The notes below the pieces were generated by a model. That model ran no database searches, was not told where the DNA came from, and was given only the letters and a program-made list of their open reading frames with translations. Positions 25,665 through 38,561 of a DNA stretch of 64,000 bases are shown here, one piece after another; the stretch's first letter is position 1; each line of letters opens with the position of its first letter. This DNA comes from Macrocystis pyrifera (lineage: Eukaryota; Sar; Phaeophyceae; Laminariales; Laminariaceae): positions 1,975,001 through 2,039,000 of the forward strand of contig JASSKH010000003.1 of assembly GCA_031763025.1 (NCBI GenBank). Direction: 5' to 3'. Position numbers and translations under genes: made by a program.

Positions 25665-26387
25665 GGGTGTGTCTAAACAGAATCGAAAAGCTCAATCGAA
25701 ATATGCCGCTGTGTCTAAACAGAATCGAAAAGTGAAAATAGAAGTCCAGGCAAAAAGCAACGGAGAGCACAACCTACTAGGCCGTTCGCATCTATGCACA
25801 CATGCCGGCACGGTAACACAGATCCACCACACAAGCAGGCAAACGCGACGGCAATTCGATTCCGGGAGGTCGTTGGGCCTCCCATGGAGGTGGTGGCGCG
25901 TCCAACGTTGACGCCCCGAGATCAAACTTGAAATTATACTGAGAACGAACTTCAGACCTCGTTCTCGAGGATATATCATCCTGAATTTTCCTCAAACTAT
26001 GCTCGCTCTGTGGCTCGAACGCCGGGAAACAAAGGCCCGAGAACGTCGGGGCTGGTGTTGTGGTTCGCCTGCTGGCTGTTTGCGGGGGGACTATGCGGCT
26101 ATGTTGCCGTACTAGCTGTGGGTTGGATGCTGTGCACGGCGGTCCTGATGTGATATCTTGACGTGGCTGCGCTGACCAGTAGGACGAGCTGAATTGTTGC
26201 TGTTCGTGTTTTCGATTTCCTTTTTGATTCCCAGCCGTCAACTTTTTGATTTTGGCATTGGGTTGTAAATCGTTCATTTTTTCGTCAAAAACGAAGGGGA
26301 ACATGTTTCGACCAGGGACCAATCAGCGCCTTGTTTATTAGCAATTCGATTTTCGATTTTCGATTTCGATTCTGTTTAGAAACACCC
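25665..26387. mobile_element. L element, PIF/Harbinger-like, non-autonomous (723 bp)
   Basis: The left TIR GGGTGTGTCTAAACAGAATC and the right end, inverted, GGGTGTTTCTAAACAGAATC are flanked by TAA on both sides (25662-25664 and 26388-26390). Removing the element and one TAA restores the satellite word GTTAAATAAATGATCG exactly, so the boundaries are firm. A TAA/TWA 3 bp duplication and GGG-start TIR are the marks of PIF/Harbinger elements. A single open frame of 176 codons (25792-26322, minus strand) spans most of it and shows no DDE or Myb feature that I recognise. Confidence 0.8.
25792..26322 (-). CDS. Unrecognised 176-codon frame inside element L
   Basis: It starts MVPGRNMFPFVFDEKMNDLQ and is basic and Gln/Ser/Pro-rich in the middle. 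It is uninterrupted through most of a 723 bp element, which is mildly suggestive of coding or of a captured exon, but there is no known motif and no second copy in the window to test constraint. Confidence 0.25.
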   Translation of the reverse strand: MVPGRNMFPFVFDEKMNDLQPNAKIKKLTAGNQKGNRKHEQQQFSSSYWSAQPRQDITSGPPCTASNPQLVRQHSRIVPPQTASRRTTTPAPTFSGLCFPAFEPQSEHSLRKIQDDISSRTRSEVRSQYNFKFDLGASTLDAPPPPWEAQRPPGIELPSRLPACVVDLCYRAGMCA

Positions 26388-28971
26388 TAAATGATCGTTC
26401 AACGATCATAAAAAAGGATCGTTCAACGATCGTAAAAAAGGATCGTTCAACGATCATAAAAAAGGATCGGTGGATGATCGTTCAAAGATCATAAAAAAGG
26501 ATTGTTCAACGATCATAAAAGGGATCGTTCAACGATCGTTAAAACGGATCGTTCAACGATCGGACGAAAAGAACGTTGAACGATCGTAAAAATGGATCGT
26601 TAAAAAATTGATCGTTCAACGATCGAAAGAAAGAATCGTTCAACGATCATAAAAAAGGATCGTTAGATGATCGTTCAACGATCGGAAAAAAAGGATAGTT
26701 ATAAAGCATCGTTCAACGAGATCGTAAAAAACGGATCGTTCAACGATCATAAAAAAGGATCGCTCAACGATCGGAAAAAAGGATCATTCAACGATAATAA
26801 AAAGGGATCGTTCACCGATCGTGAAAAGAGATCGTTCAACGATCATAAAAAGGGTCGTTGAACGATCGTATAAAGGGATCGCTAAATAGATGATCGTTCA
26901 TCGATCGTAAAAAAAAACGGATCGTTGACAACGATCGTAAAAAAGGATCGTTCAACGATCATAAAAAAACAACTTCGGATGATCGTTCAAAGATCGTTAA
27001 AAAGGATCGTTCAACGATCTTAAAAAAGAATCAGTCAACAATCCTGTAAACGGATCGTTCAACCATCGTCCAAAAGGATCATTAAAAAAAGATCAGTTCA
27101 ACGATCGTAAGAAAGGATCGTTCAACGATCATAAAAAAGGATCGTTTTCAACGATCATAAAAAATGATCGTCGGATGATCGTTCAACGATCGTAAAAAAA
27201 GATCGATCAACGATCATAAAAAAGGATCGTCGGAAGATCGTTCAACGATCGTAAAAAAGGATCGTTCAACGATCATAAAAAGGGATCGGTCAACGATCGT
27301 TAAAAACGGATCGTTCAACGATCCGAAAAAAGGATCGTTGAACGATCGTAAAAAAGGATCGTTCAACTATCGTAAGAAAGGATCGTTCAACAACGATCAT
27401 AAAAAGGATCGTTAGAAGATCTTTCAACGAACGGATAATAAGGATCGTTCGACGATCATATACAGTGATCGTTCAACAATCGCAAATAAGGATCGCTCAT
27501 CGATAAAAAAAAAGGGATCGTTGAACGATCGTGAAAAAAGATCGTTCAACGATCATAAAAATGATCATTGAACGATCGTAAAAAGAGATCGTTAAATAGA
27601 TGATCGTTCAACGATGGTAAAAGCGGATGGTTGACAACGATCGTAAAAAAGGGTCGTTGAACGATCATAAAAAAGGATCGTCGGATGATCGTTCAACGGT
27701 CGTAAAAGAGGATCGTTCAACGATCATAAAAAGGGATCGGTCAACGATCGTTAAAACAGATCGTTCAACGATCGTAAAAAAGGATCGTTGAACGATCACA
27801 GAAAAGGATCGTTGAAAAAAGGGTCGTTCAACTATCTTAAGAAGGGATCGTTCAACGATAAAAAAAAGGATAGTTAGACGATTGTTCAACGATCAGTAAA
27901 TAAGGATCGTTAAAAAGCATCGTTCAACGATCGTAAAAAAGGATCGTTCAACGATCATAAAAAAGGGATCGTTCAACGATTGTGAAAAAGGATCGTTCAA
28001 CGATTGTAAAAAAGGATCGTTCAACGACCATAAAAAAGATCGGTGAACGATCGCAAAAAGGGATTGTTAAATAGATGATCGTACAACGATCGTAAAAAAA
28101 GATCGTTCAACGATCATAAAAAGGGCCGTTGAACGATCGTAAAAAGGGATCGTTAAATAAATGATCGTTCAACGATCGTAAAAAAGGATCGTTCAACGAT
28201 AATAAAAAAGGATCGTCGGATGATCGTTCAACGATCGTACGAAAGGATCGTTCAACGATCCTGAAACGGGATCGGCAACGATCTTTAAAGCGGATCGTTC
28301 AACGATCTTAAAAAAGGATCGTCAAACAATGGTAAAAATGGATCGTTAAAAAAGGATCGTTTAACTATCGTGAGAAAGGATCGTTCAACGATCATAAAAG
28401 AGGATCGTTAGATGATCGTTCAACGATCGGAAAATAAGGATCGTTAAAAAGCATCGTTCAACGATCGTTTAAAAGGATCGTTCAACGATCATAATCGGGC
28501 ATCGTTCAACGATCGTAAGAAAGGATCGATCAAACGATCATAAAAAGAGATCGTTGAACCATCGTGAAAAAGGATCGTTCAACGATCACATAAAGGACTG
28601 AACGATCGTAAAAAGGGATCGTTAAATTGATGATCGTTTGACCATCGTAAAGTCGGATCGTTCAGCGATCATATTAAAGGATCGTGGGATGAACGTTCAA
28701 CGATCGCAAAAAAAGATCGTTCAACTAACATGAGAAAGGATCGGTCAACGATCGTAAGAAGGGGTCGTTCAACGATCATAAAAAGGATCGTTAGATGATC
28801 GTTCAACGATCGGAAGATAGGGATCGTAAAAAAGCATCGTCCAACCATCGTAAAAAAAGATCGTTCAACGATCAGAAACAGGGATCGTTCAACAATCGTC
28901 AATTAAGATCGTTCAACGATCGTTTGAACGGATCGTTCAACGATCGGCAAAAAGGATCGTCGCACGATCCT
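26388..28971 (+). repeat. Palindromic satellite A, block 5b
   Basis: About 110 forward units. The variant string GTTAGATGATCG then GGAAAATAAGG then GTTAAAAAGCATCG recurs at about 26658, 28401 and 28790 among others, marking a higher-order period of a few hundred bases. Confidence 0.95.
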
Positions 28972-30245
28972 AACATGATGTTCGTGAAACCAAGAACCAA
29001 ACCTTTCAAGAAGAACAAGAGTTTCAGGTCATAGAAGCGACCGAAAGAGGAAACACGAGCTCAAAAGAAGAGAGGTGTCAGAAAAAAAGGCGGACTCTTC
29101 TTGTTATCTCATATATATCAATTGCTTACGATCGTAGCGGTTGTGTAATATCGATTAACACCTTATCGGTGAAGAATCGACATATTTTGAGATTTCTATG
29201 GCAAATTGGCTTCTGCCATATCTTGCATCAAAGAACAGGCTGTACCTATTGTGGCTCTTATCGATTGTGTATTTTGAAGGTTGACACTGTCACGCAGACT
29301 TTTGTTTCAGGGCGATCGGTACGGCTACCTATAATCGGTTTGGACACCTCTCTTTCTTCGACGCAGTCGTACGGTAGACAGCGTCATCGTTAAGCAAACA
29401 TCGATTTGGACAGTTACATTGCGATGATGCAAAAGGCTGAGTACCACTCCCACCCACCCCCCGCACGTGTGGTGGTGGTGCTGCTACTGCTGCTACCTCT
29501 TCTACAGTTCTGTTTGCTATCAGCCTGTCCCGAGGCGTACGATCTGAAACAAACGGCCAGTCCCGTTTGTCGGGTGCATGCACAAGCGTATGTCAAGCTT
29601 ACAGAAAACGGAGATATCAGGTATCATACAGAGTCAGACCCATCCAACGTTGGACTTCCGTGCGCTAGCTACTATAAAAGAGCGGCGCACGTCTTGAGAT
29701 ATACTACTACCCTCCCTGCTGCTTGCTGTGGCTTCGGCCTTGGCTACTGCAGCTGCTGTCACTTACGAGTTACGACTACTACTACTGCTGCTGTTTTCGC
29801 TGCTTGTGGCTACCACGATGGCTGCTGCTGCTGCTTGTTGCTGCGATCAAATTATTCTGTATTATTTTCTCTTATTTATACGATAGATATTCCAGACAAA
29901 GACGGAGAACCCTCAATCCACTCCCTCACAACGAAAGCGTGAAGAGCGCATCCAAACAATCCCGTTCACGACGAAGGCGCTTTGGAGAGCGAAGACAAGC
30001 TGCTTGACGCGCGACGTAGCGAACCGAGCCAAGGGCAGAGCGCACCATTGCAGTATATGTCACGAGCAACAGCGTGCGATTGTTATCATGTGGTATCTTG
30101 TTCTTCTGTTCCTAAATATTCGTTTTGCTGTGCGATATCGTATAATATCATGTGATGTGATATCATACAAGATCCGATCGGCTTTATTGCAGGATATCTT
30201 GTTCTTCTTGACAGGTCTTGATCTTCGTTTCACGAATATCATGTT
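28972..30245 (-). mobile_element. D element, copy 2, reversed (1274 bp)
   Basis: Starts AACATGATGTTCGTGAAAC and ends CACGAATATCATGTT, in the opposite orientation to copy 1. The satellite is forward on its left and reversed on its right. A 178-codon frame (29406-29942) covers the CTG-rich middle but shifts frame between copies. Confidence 0.8.
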
Positions 30246-31077
30246 TCCTTTGTTTGACGATTTTTTTTTACGATCGTTCAACGATCCTTTTTTCCAATCG
30301 TTGAACGATCCGTTTTAACGATCGTTGAACGATCCTATTTTACGATCGTTCAAAGGTCCCTGTTTATGATCGTTGAACGATTCTTTTTTACGATCGTTGA
30401 ATGATGCGTTTTTACGATCTTCATTTTCCGATCGTTGACCAATCATCCAACGATCCTTCTTTACGATCGTTCAACGATCCTTTCTTACGATCGTTGAACG
30501 ATCCTTCTATTAACGATCCTGTTTTAACGATCCTTTTTAACGATCGTTCAACGATCCTTTTTAACGATCGTTGAACGATCCGTTTTAACGATCGTTGACC
30601 GATCCCTTTTTATGATCGTTGAACGATCATGCGACGATCCTTTTTTATGATCGTTGTCAACGATCCGCTTTTACGATTGTTCAAGGATCACCCCTTTTTG
30701 GGATCGGTCAACAATCTCTTTTATGATCGTTGAACGATCCTTTTTCACGATCGTTGAACGATCCCTTTTCATGATCGTTGAACGATCTTTTTCTACGATC
30801 GCTGAACGATCTCTGTTTATGATCGTTGAGCGATCCTTTTTTCCGATCGTTGAACGATGCTTTTCAACGATCCTTATTTTCCGATCGTTGAACGATCATC
30901 TAACGATCCTTTGTATGATCGTTGAACGATCCTTTCTTACGATCGTGAACGATCCTTTTTTTAACGATCCATTTTTACGATCGTTGAACGACCCCTTTTT
31001 CCGATCGTTGAACGATCCGTTTTAACGACCGTTGCCCGAACCCTTTTTATGATTGTTGAACGATCTTTGTTACGATT
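30246..31077 (-). repeat. Palindromic satellite A, block 6 (reversed)
   Basis: Units read GATCGTTGAACGATCC with T-rich spacers, that is, the whole block is inverted relative to blocks 1-5 and 7. It lies exactly between two D copies in opposite orientation. Confidence 0.95.
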
Positions 31078-32365
31078 AACATGATATTCGTGAAACGAAG
31101 ATCAAAACCTGTCAAGAAGAACAAGTTATCCTCCAATATATAGCCGATCGGATCTTGTATGATATCATATCACATGATGTTATATGATATCGCACAGCAA
31201 AACGAATATTTAGGGACAGAAGAACAACACACCACATGATAACAATCGCACGCTGTTGCTCGTGACATAAAGCAATGGTGCGCTCTGCCCTTAGCTCCGT
31301 TCGCTACGTCGCGCGTCAAGCAGCTTGTCCTCGCTCTCCAAAGCACATTCTTCGTGAACGGGATTGTTTGGAGGCGCTCTTCACGCTTTCGTTGTGGGGG
31401 AGTGGATTGAGGTTTCTTCGTCTTTGTCTGGAATATCTATCGAATAAATAAGAGAAAATAATACAGAATAATTTGATCGCAGCAACAAGCAGCAGCAGCC
31501 ATCGTGGTAGCCACAAGTAGCGAAAACAGCAGCGGTAGTAGTAGTCGTAACTCGTAAGTGACAGCAGCTGCAGTAGATAAGGCCGAAGCCACAGCAAGCA
31601 GCAGGGAGGGTAGTAGTATATCTCAAGACGTGCGCCGCTCTTTCACAATAGCTAGCGCACGGAAGTCCAACGTTTGATGGGTCTGACTTTGTATGATACC
31701 TGATGTTATCTCCGTTCTGTGAAAGCTTGACATACGCTTGTGCATGCACCCGACAAACGGGACTGGCCGTTGTTTCAGATCGTACTCCTCGGGTCAGGCA
31801 GATAGCAAACATAACAGTAGAGGTATCAGCAGCAGTAGCAGCAGCGCCACCACCACACCGGCGACACGTGCGGGGGGTGGGTGGGAGCGGTACTCAGTTT
31901 TTCGTATCATCGCAATGTAACTGCAGTCCACAATCGATGTTTGCTTGACGATGACGCTGTCTACCGTATGACTGCGCCGAAGATAGAGATGTGCCCAAAC
32001 CGATCATAATAGGTAGCCGTACCGATCGCCCTGAAACAAGCCTGCGTGACAGTGTCAGCCTTCAAATTAAACAATCGATAAGAGCCACAACAGGTACAGC
32101 CTGTTCTTTGGTGCAAGATATGGCAGAAGCCAATTTGCCATAGAAGTCACAAAATATGTCGATTCTTCACCGATAAGGGGTGAATCGATATTACACAACC
32201 GCTACGATCGTGAAAAATTGATATGAGATAATATGAAGAGTAAGCCTATATATCTGACTCCTCTCCTCTTTTGAGCTCGTGTCTCCTCTTTCGGTCGCTT
32301 CTATGACCTGGAACACTCTCGTTCTTCTTGAAAGGTTTTGTTCTTGGTTTCACGAATATCATGTT
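31078..32365 (+). mobile_element. D element, copy 3, complete (1288 bp)
   Basis: Starts AACATGATATTCGTGAAAC and ends TTTCACGAATATCATGTT. The immediate flanks are inverted copies of each other (TACGATT on the left, AATCGTA on the right), because the satellite switches back to forward here. Confidence 0.8.
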
Positions 32366-35300
32366 AATCGTAAAAAACGATCGTTTACAACGATCGTAGA
32401 AATGGATCTTTCAACGATAATAATAAAGGATCGTTAAATGATCGTTCAAATATCGTAATAAAGGATCGTTGACAACCATATCGTAAAAAGGATCGTTCAA
32501 CGATCGTAAAAAAGGATCGTTCAACGATCATAAAAAAGGATCCGTTTGAAGATCATAAAAAAGGATCAATAAAAAATGATCGTTCAACGATCGAAAAAAA
32601 GGATCGTTCAAAGATAATAAAAAAGGATAGTTCGACGATCATAAAAAAAGATCGTTCAAAGATCATAAAAAAGGATGGATAAATGATCGTTCAACGATCG
32701 AAAAAGGATCGTTCAACGATCGAAAAAAGATCGTTCAACGATCGGAAAATAAGATCGTTAAAACAAATAAACGATCGTTCAACGATCGCAAACAAATGGA
32801 GCGTTCAACGTTCGGAAAAAAGGATCGTTCAACGATCACAAAAAAGGGTCGTTCCACGATCATGAAAAAGGATTGTTAAAACGGATCGTTGAACGATCGT
32901 AAAAAGTGCTCGTTGAACGATCGTAAAAAAGGATCGTTGAACGATCGTAAAAAAAGATCCTTCAACGCTCATAAAAGAGGATCGTTAAATGATCGCTCAA
33001 CGATCGGAAAACAAGGATCGTGAAAAAGCATTGTTGAACGATGTAAAAAAATATCGTTTAACGGTCATAAAAAGGATCGTTCAAAGTTCAGAAAAAATAT
33101 CGCTAAATGATCGTTCAACGATCGGAAAACAAAAAATCGTTAAAATATCGTTCAACGATCGTAAAAAAGAATCGTTGGCAACAACAATCGTAAGAGCGGA
33201 TGGTTGACAACGATAGTGTAAAAGGATCGTTCAACGATGATAAAAAATGATCGGTACATAAATGACCGTTCAACGATCGGAAAAAAGGATTCTTGACAAC
33301 GATCGTAAAGAAGGATCGTTCAACGATCGTGATTCACGATCGCTGAACGATCGCGAAAAAGCGTCGTTCAACGATTATAAAAAGTGATCCTTAGAACGGA
33401 TCGTTTGACGATCTAAAAAAAAAGAATGTTGAAAAGGATCGTTCAACGATCGTAAAAAAGGATCGTTAAATAACGTTCAACGATCGTTAAAAAAAACAAT
33501 TGTTCAACGATCGTAAAAAAAAGATCGTTCAACGATCATAAAAGGGATTGTTGAACGATCGTTGAGAATGATCGTTCAACGATCGTAAAGACGAATCGTT
33601 GGCAACGATCATAAATAGGGACCGTTAATTGATCGTTCAACGATCGTATGAAATGATCGTTCAACGATCGTGAGAAATGATCGTTAACAACGATAGAGAA
33701 AATGGGTCGTTGAATGATCGTAAAAAAGGATCGCTCAACGATCATGAAAAAAAATCGTTAAGTGATCGTTCAACGATCGGAAAATAAGGATTATTAAAAA
33801 GCATCGTTCAACGATTTCAAGAAAGGATCGTTGACAACGATAGAGGAGAAAGATCGTTCAACGATCGTAAAAAGGGATCGTTAAATGACCGTCCAACGAT
33901 CGGAAAAAAGGATTGCTGACAACGATCGTAAACAAGGATCGTTCAACGATCGTTAAAAAGAATCGTTGGCAACGAAACTCAAAACGGATCGTTCAACGAT
34001 CGTAAAAAAGGATTGTTAACGATCATAAAAAGGGACCGTTAAATGATCGTTCAACGATCGTAAAAGACGATCGATCAACGATGGTAGGAAAGGATGGTTA
34101 ACAACGATAGCAAAAAAGGATCGTTCAATGATCGTAAAAAAAGATCGTTGAACGATCGTAAAAAAGGGTCGTTCAACCAACATAAACGAGGATTGTTAAA
34201 TGATCGTTCAACGGTCGGAAATAAAGATCGTTAAAAAGCATCGTTCAACGATCATGAAAAAAAGATAGTTCAACGATCGTAGAAAAGGATCGTTGAAGAG
34301 GATCCTTCAACGATCGAAAAAAAAAATCGTTCAGCGATCACAAAAAGGATCGTTCAACTACCGTAAAAAATGATCGTTGAAGAGGATCGTTCAACTGTCG
34401 GCAAAAAAAATCGTTCAGCGATCACAAAAAAGGACCGTTCAATGATCATAAAAAGGGATCGTCGTTCACGAGCGTATAACAAATGGATCGTTCAACGATC
34501 GTTAAAAAGGATCGTAAAAAGGATCGTTCAACGATCATTCAAAGGGATCGTTCAACGATCGTAAAAAAGATCGTTCAACCACCAGAAAAAAGGATCGTTG
34601 ACACCGATCCTAAAAATGGATCGTTTAACGATTGTAAAAAAATATCGTCAAACAAAGGATCGTTCAACGAACGTAAAAAATGATCATTAGACGCAACGAC
34701 CGGAAAATAAGGATCGTTAAAGGGCATCGCTCAACGATAGTAAAAAAGGATCGTTCAACGATCATAAAAAGGGTTCGGTCAACGATCGTTAAAACGGATC
34801 GTTCAACGATCGGTAAAAAAAGGATCGTTCAACGATCGTAAAAAGGATCGTTCAATGTTCAGAAAAAAGGATCGTTATAGATGATCGTTCAACGATCAGA
34901 AACTAAGGATCGTTAAAAAGCATCGTTCGACGATCGCAAAAAAAGATCGTTCAACGACCATAAAAAGAGATCGTTCGACGATCGTAAAATAGGATCGTTC
35001 AACGCTCGTTAAGGCGGATCGTTCAACGATCGACAAAAAGAATCGTTGAACGATCGTGAAAATGGATCGTCACACAAAGGATCGTTGAACGATCGTACAA
35101 AAAGGATCGTTAAAAAAATGATCGTCCAAAGATTGTAAAAAAGGATCGTTTAACGATCGTAAAAAAGGATCGTTCAACGATCATAAATATGGATCGTTTA
35201 ACGATCGTAAAAAAATATCGTCAAACAAAAAGGATCGTTCAACGAACGTAAAAAATGATCATTAGACGCAACGACCGGAAAATAAGGATCGTTAAAGGGC

Positions 35301-36600
35301 ATCGCTCAACGATAGTAAAAAAGGATCGTTCAACGATCATAAAAAGGGTTCGGTCAACGATCGTTAAAACGGATCGTTCAACGATCGGTAAAAAAAGGAT
35401 CGTTCAACGATCATAGAAAAGGATAGTTCAATGTTCAGAAAAAAGGATCGTTATATATAGATGATCGTTCAACGATCAGAAAATAAGGATCGTTAAAAAG
35501 CATCGTTCGACGATCGCAAAAAAAGATCGTTCAACGACCATAAAAAGAGATCGTTCGACGATCGTAAAATAGGATCGTTCAACGCTCGTTAAAGCGGATC
35601 GTTCAACGATCGGCAAAAAGAATCGTTGAACGATCGTGAAAATGGATCGTCACACAAAGGATCGTTGAACGATCGTATAAAAAGGATCGTTAAAAAAATG
35701 ATCGTCCAAAGACTGTAAAAAAGGATCGTTGAACGATCGTAAAAAAGGATCGTTGAACGATCTTAAAAAAGGATCGTAAAAAAAAGGATCGTTCAACGAT
35801 CATAAAACAAGATCGTTAGATGATCGTTCAACGTTTGGAAAATAAGGATCGTTCAAAAGCATCGTTCAACGATCGTAAAAAAGTTTCGTTCAACGATCAT
35901 AAAAAGGGATCGTTCGACGACCGGAAAATGGGACCGTTCAACGCTCGATCGTTTAAACGGATATTTCAGCGATCGGAAAAAGAATCATTGAACTATCGTC
36001 AAAACGGATCGTCAAAAATAGGATCGTTCAACGATGGGAAAAATGATCGTTATAATAAAAAGGATCGTTTAACCATCGTAAAAAAGGATCGTTCAACGGT
36101 CATAAAAAGGGATCGTTCAACGATCGGAAAAAAGGATCGTTCAACGATCGAAAAAAAAGAATCATTCAACGATCGTAAAAGAGTATCGTTCAACGATCAT
36201 CAAAAGGGATCGTTCATCGATCGGAAAAAAAGGATCGTTCAACGATCGATCGTTAAACGATTCTTTTCACGATCGGAAGAAAGGATCGTTGAACGATCGT
36301 AAAAATGGATCGTCAAAAATAAGATCGTGCAACGATGGGAAAAAAGGATCGTGACAATATGGATCGTTCAACGATCGTAAAAGAAGATCGTTCAATGGTC
36401 ACATAGAAAGGGATCGTTCAACGATCGTAAAAAGGGATCGTTCAACGATTACGAAAAACGATAGTTAGATGATCGTTCAACGTTCGTAAAATAAGGATCG
36501 TTAAAAATCATCGTTCAACGATCGTAAAAAATGATCGTTCAACGATCATAAAAAGGGATCGTTCAACGACCGTAAAATAGGATCGTTCAACGATCGTTAA

Positions 36601-36690
36601 CCCCTTTAGTACCGCAGTCCCAATTTGGGGACAAACCATTTCAATGTCTGGTGATTTGCCCCCAAACCGGGACTGCGGCACTAGAAGGGA
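36601..36690. mobile_element. H-family MITE, copy 1 (90 bp)
   Basis: CCCCTTTAGTACCGCAGTCC at the left, inverted as GGGACTGCGGCACTAGAAGG at the right, with TAA on both sides. Removing it with one TAA restores the satellite variant GATCGTTAAAACG. An outgroup copy lies in an IleRS intron (6541). Confidence 0.7.
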
Positions 36691-38471
36691 TAAAACGCGT
36701 CGTTTAACGATCGGCGAAAAGGATCGTTGAACGATCGTAAAAAAGGATCGTCAAACAAAGGATCGGTCAACGATCGTAAAAAGGGATCGTTAAATAAATG
36801 ATCGTTCAACGATTGTAAAAATGGATCGTTCAACGATCGAAAAAGAGATCGTTCAACGATCGTAAAAAGAAAACGTTAGACGCAACGATCGGAAAATAAG
36901 GATCGTTAAAAAGCATCTTTCAACGATAGTAAAAACGGATCGTTCAACGATCATAAAAAGGGATCGGTCAACGATCGTTAAAACGGATCGTTCAACGATC
37001 GTTGAAAAAAGGTTCGTTCAACGATCGTAAAAAAAGATCGTTCAATGATCGGAAAAAAGGATCGTTAGATGATCGTTCAACGATCGGAAAATAAGGATCG
37101 TTAAAAAGCATCGTTTGACTATCGTAAGAAAAGATAATTCAACGTCCATGAAAAGAGATCATTCGACGCGATCGTAAAATAGGATCGTCCAACGCTCGTT
37201 AAAACCGATCGTTCAACGATTCTTTTTGCCGATCGTTGAACGATTGTGAAAAAGGATCGTCATCACACAAAGGACGGTTGAACGATCGTAAATAAGGATC
37301 GTTAAATAAATGATCGTTCAAAGATTGTAAAAAAGGATCGTTTAACGATCGTAAAAAAAGATCGGTCAACGATCATAGAAAAGGATCGTCCGATGATCGG
37401 TCAACGATCGTAAAGACAGACCGTTCAACGATCATAAAAAAGTATCGTTGAACGATCGTAAAAAGGATCGTTGAAAAAAGGATCGTTCAACGATCGTAAA
37501 AAAGGATCGTTAAAAAAAAGATCGTTCAACGATCGTAAAAAAGGATCGTTAAAAAAGGATCGTTCAACGATCATAAAAAAGAATCGTTAGATGATCGTTC
37601 AACGTTTGGAAAATATAAGGATAATTGAAAGGCATCGTTCAACGATCGTAAAAAAGGATCGTTCAACGATCATAGAAAGGGATCGTTCAACATTCGGAAA
37701 ATAGGATCGTTCAACGATCGTAAAACGGGATCGTTTAACGATCGTAAAAAAGGATCGTTCAACCGTCATAAAAAACGATAGTTAGATGATCGTTCAACGT
37801 TCGTAAAATCAGGATCGTTAAAAATAATCGTTCAACGATCGTAAAAAATGATCGTTCAACGATCATAAAAAGGGATCGTTCAACGACCGTAAAATAAGAT
37901 CGTTCAACGATCATAAAAAGGGATCGGTCAACGATCGTTTTTAAAACGGTTCGTTCAACGATCGTTGGAGAAAGGTTCGTTCAACGATCGTCAAAATAGA
38001 TCGTTCAATGATCGGAAAAAAGGATCGTTAGATGATCGTTCAACGATCGGAAACCAAGGATCGTTAAAAAGCATCGTTTGACTATCGTAAAAAAAGATCG
38101 TTCAACGACCATGAAAAGAGATCATTCGACGATCGTAAAATAGGATCGTTCAACGCTCGTTAAAACCGATCGGCAAAAAGAATCGTTGAACGATCGTGAA
38201 AAAGGATCGTCACACAAAGGATCGTTGAACGATCGTAAATAAGGATCGTTAAGTAAATAATCGTTCAAAGATTGTAAAAAAGAGTCGTTTAACGATCGTA
38301 AAAAAGGATCGTTCAACGATCATAGAAAAAGATAATAAGATGATCGTGCAACGTTTGTAAAATAAGGATCGTTAAAAATCATTGTTCAACGATCGTAAAA
38401 AATGATCGTTCAACGATCATAAAAAGGGATCGTTCAACGACCATAAAGTGGGATCGTTCAACGATCGTTAA

Positions 38472-38561
38472 CCCCTTTATTACCGCACCCCCCAATTTGG
38501 GACAAACCATTAAAATTTCTGGTGGTTTGTCCCCAACACGGGACTGCGGCACTAGAAGGGA
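38472..38561. mobile_element. H-family MITE, copy 2 (90 bp)
   Basis: Same ends, same TAA flanks and the same neighbouring satellite variants (GCGTCGTTTAACGATCGGC) as copy 1. It arose by segmental duplication of the array, not by a new insertion. Confidence 0.7.

Noticed and set aside
29406..29942. 178-codon frame in D element and equivalents in other copies
   Set aside because: Similar frames exist in the other D copies, but the frame changes after variable CTG/CAG runs and there is no start or domain in common; it is best read as low-complexity DNA.
35820..36302. 160-codon frame of repeated NDRKKGSF-like peptides
   Set aside because: A 24-base unit without stops gives long periodic frames on both strands; frame and sequence break wherever a unit has 22 or 23 bases.
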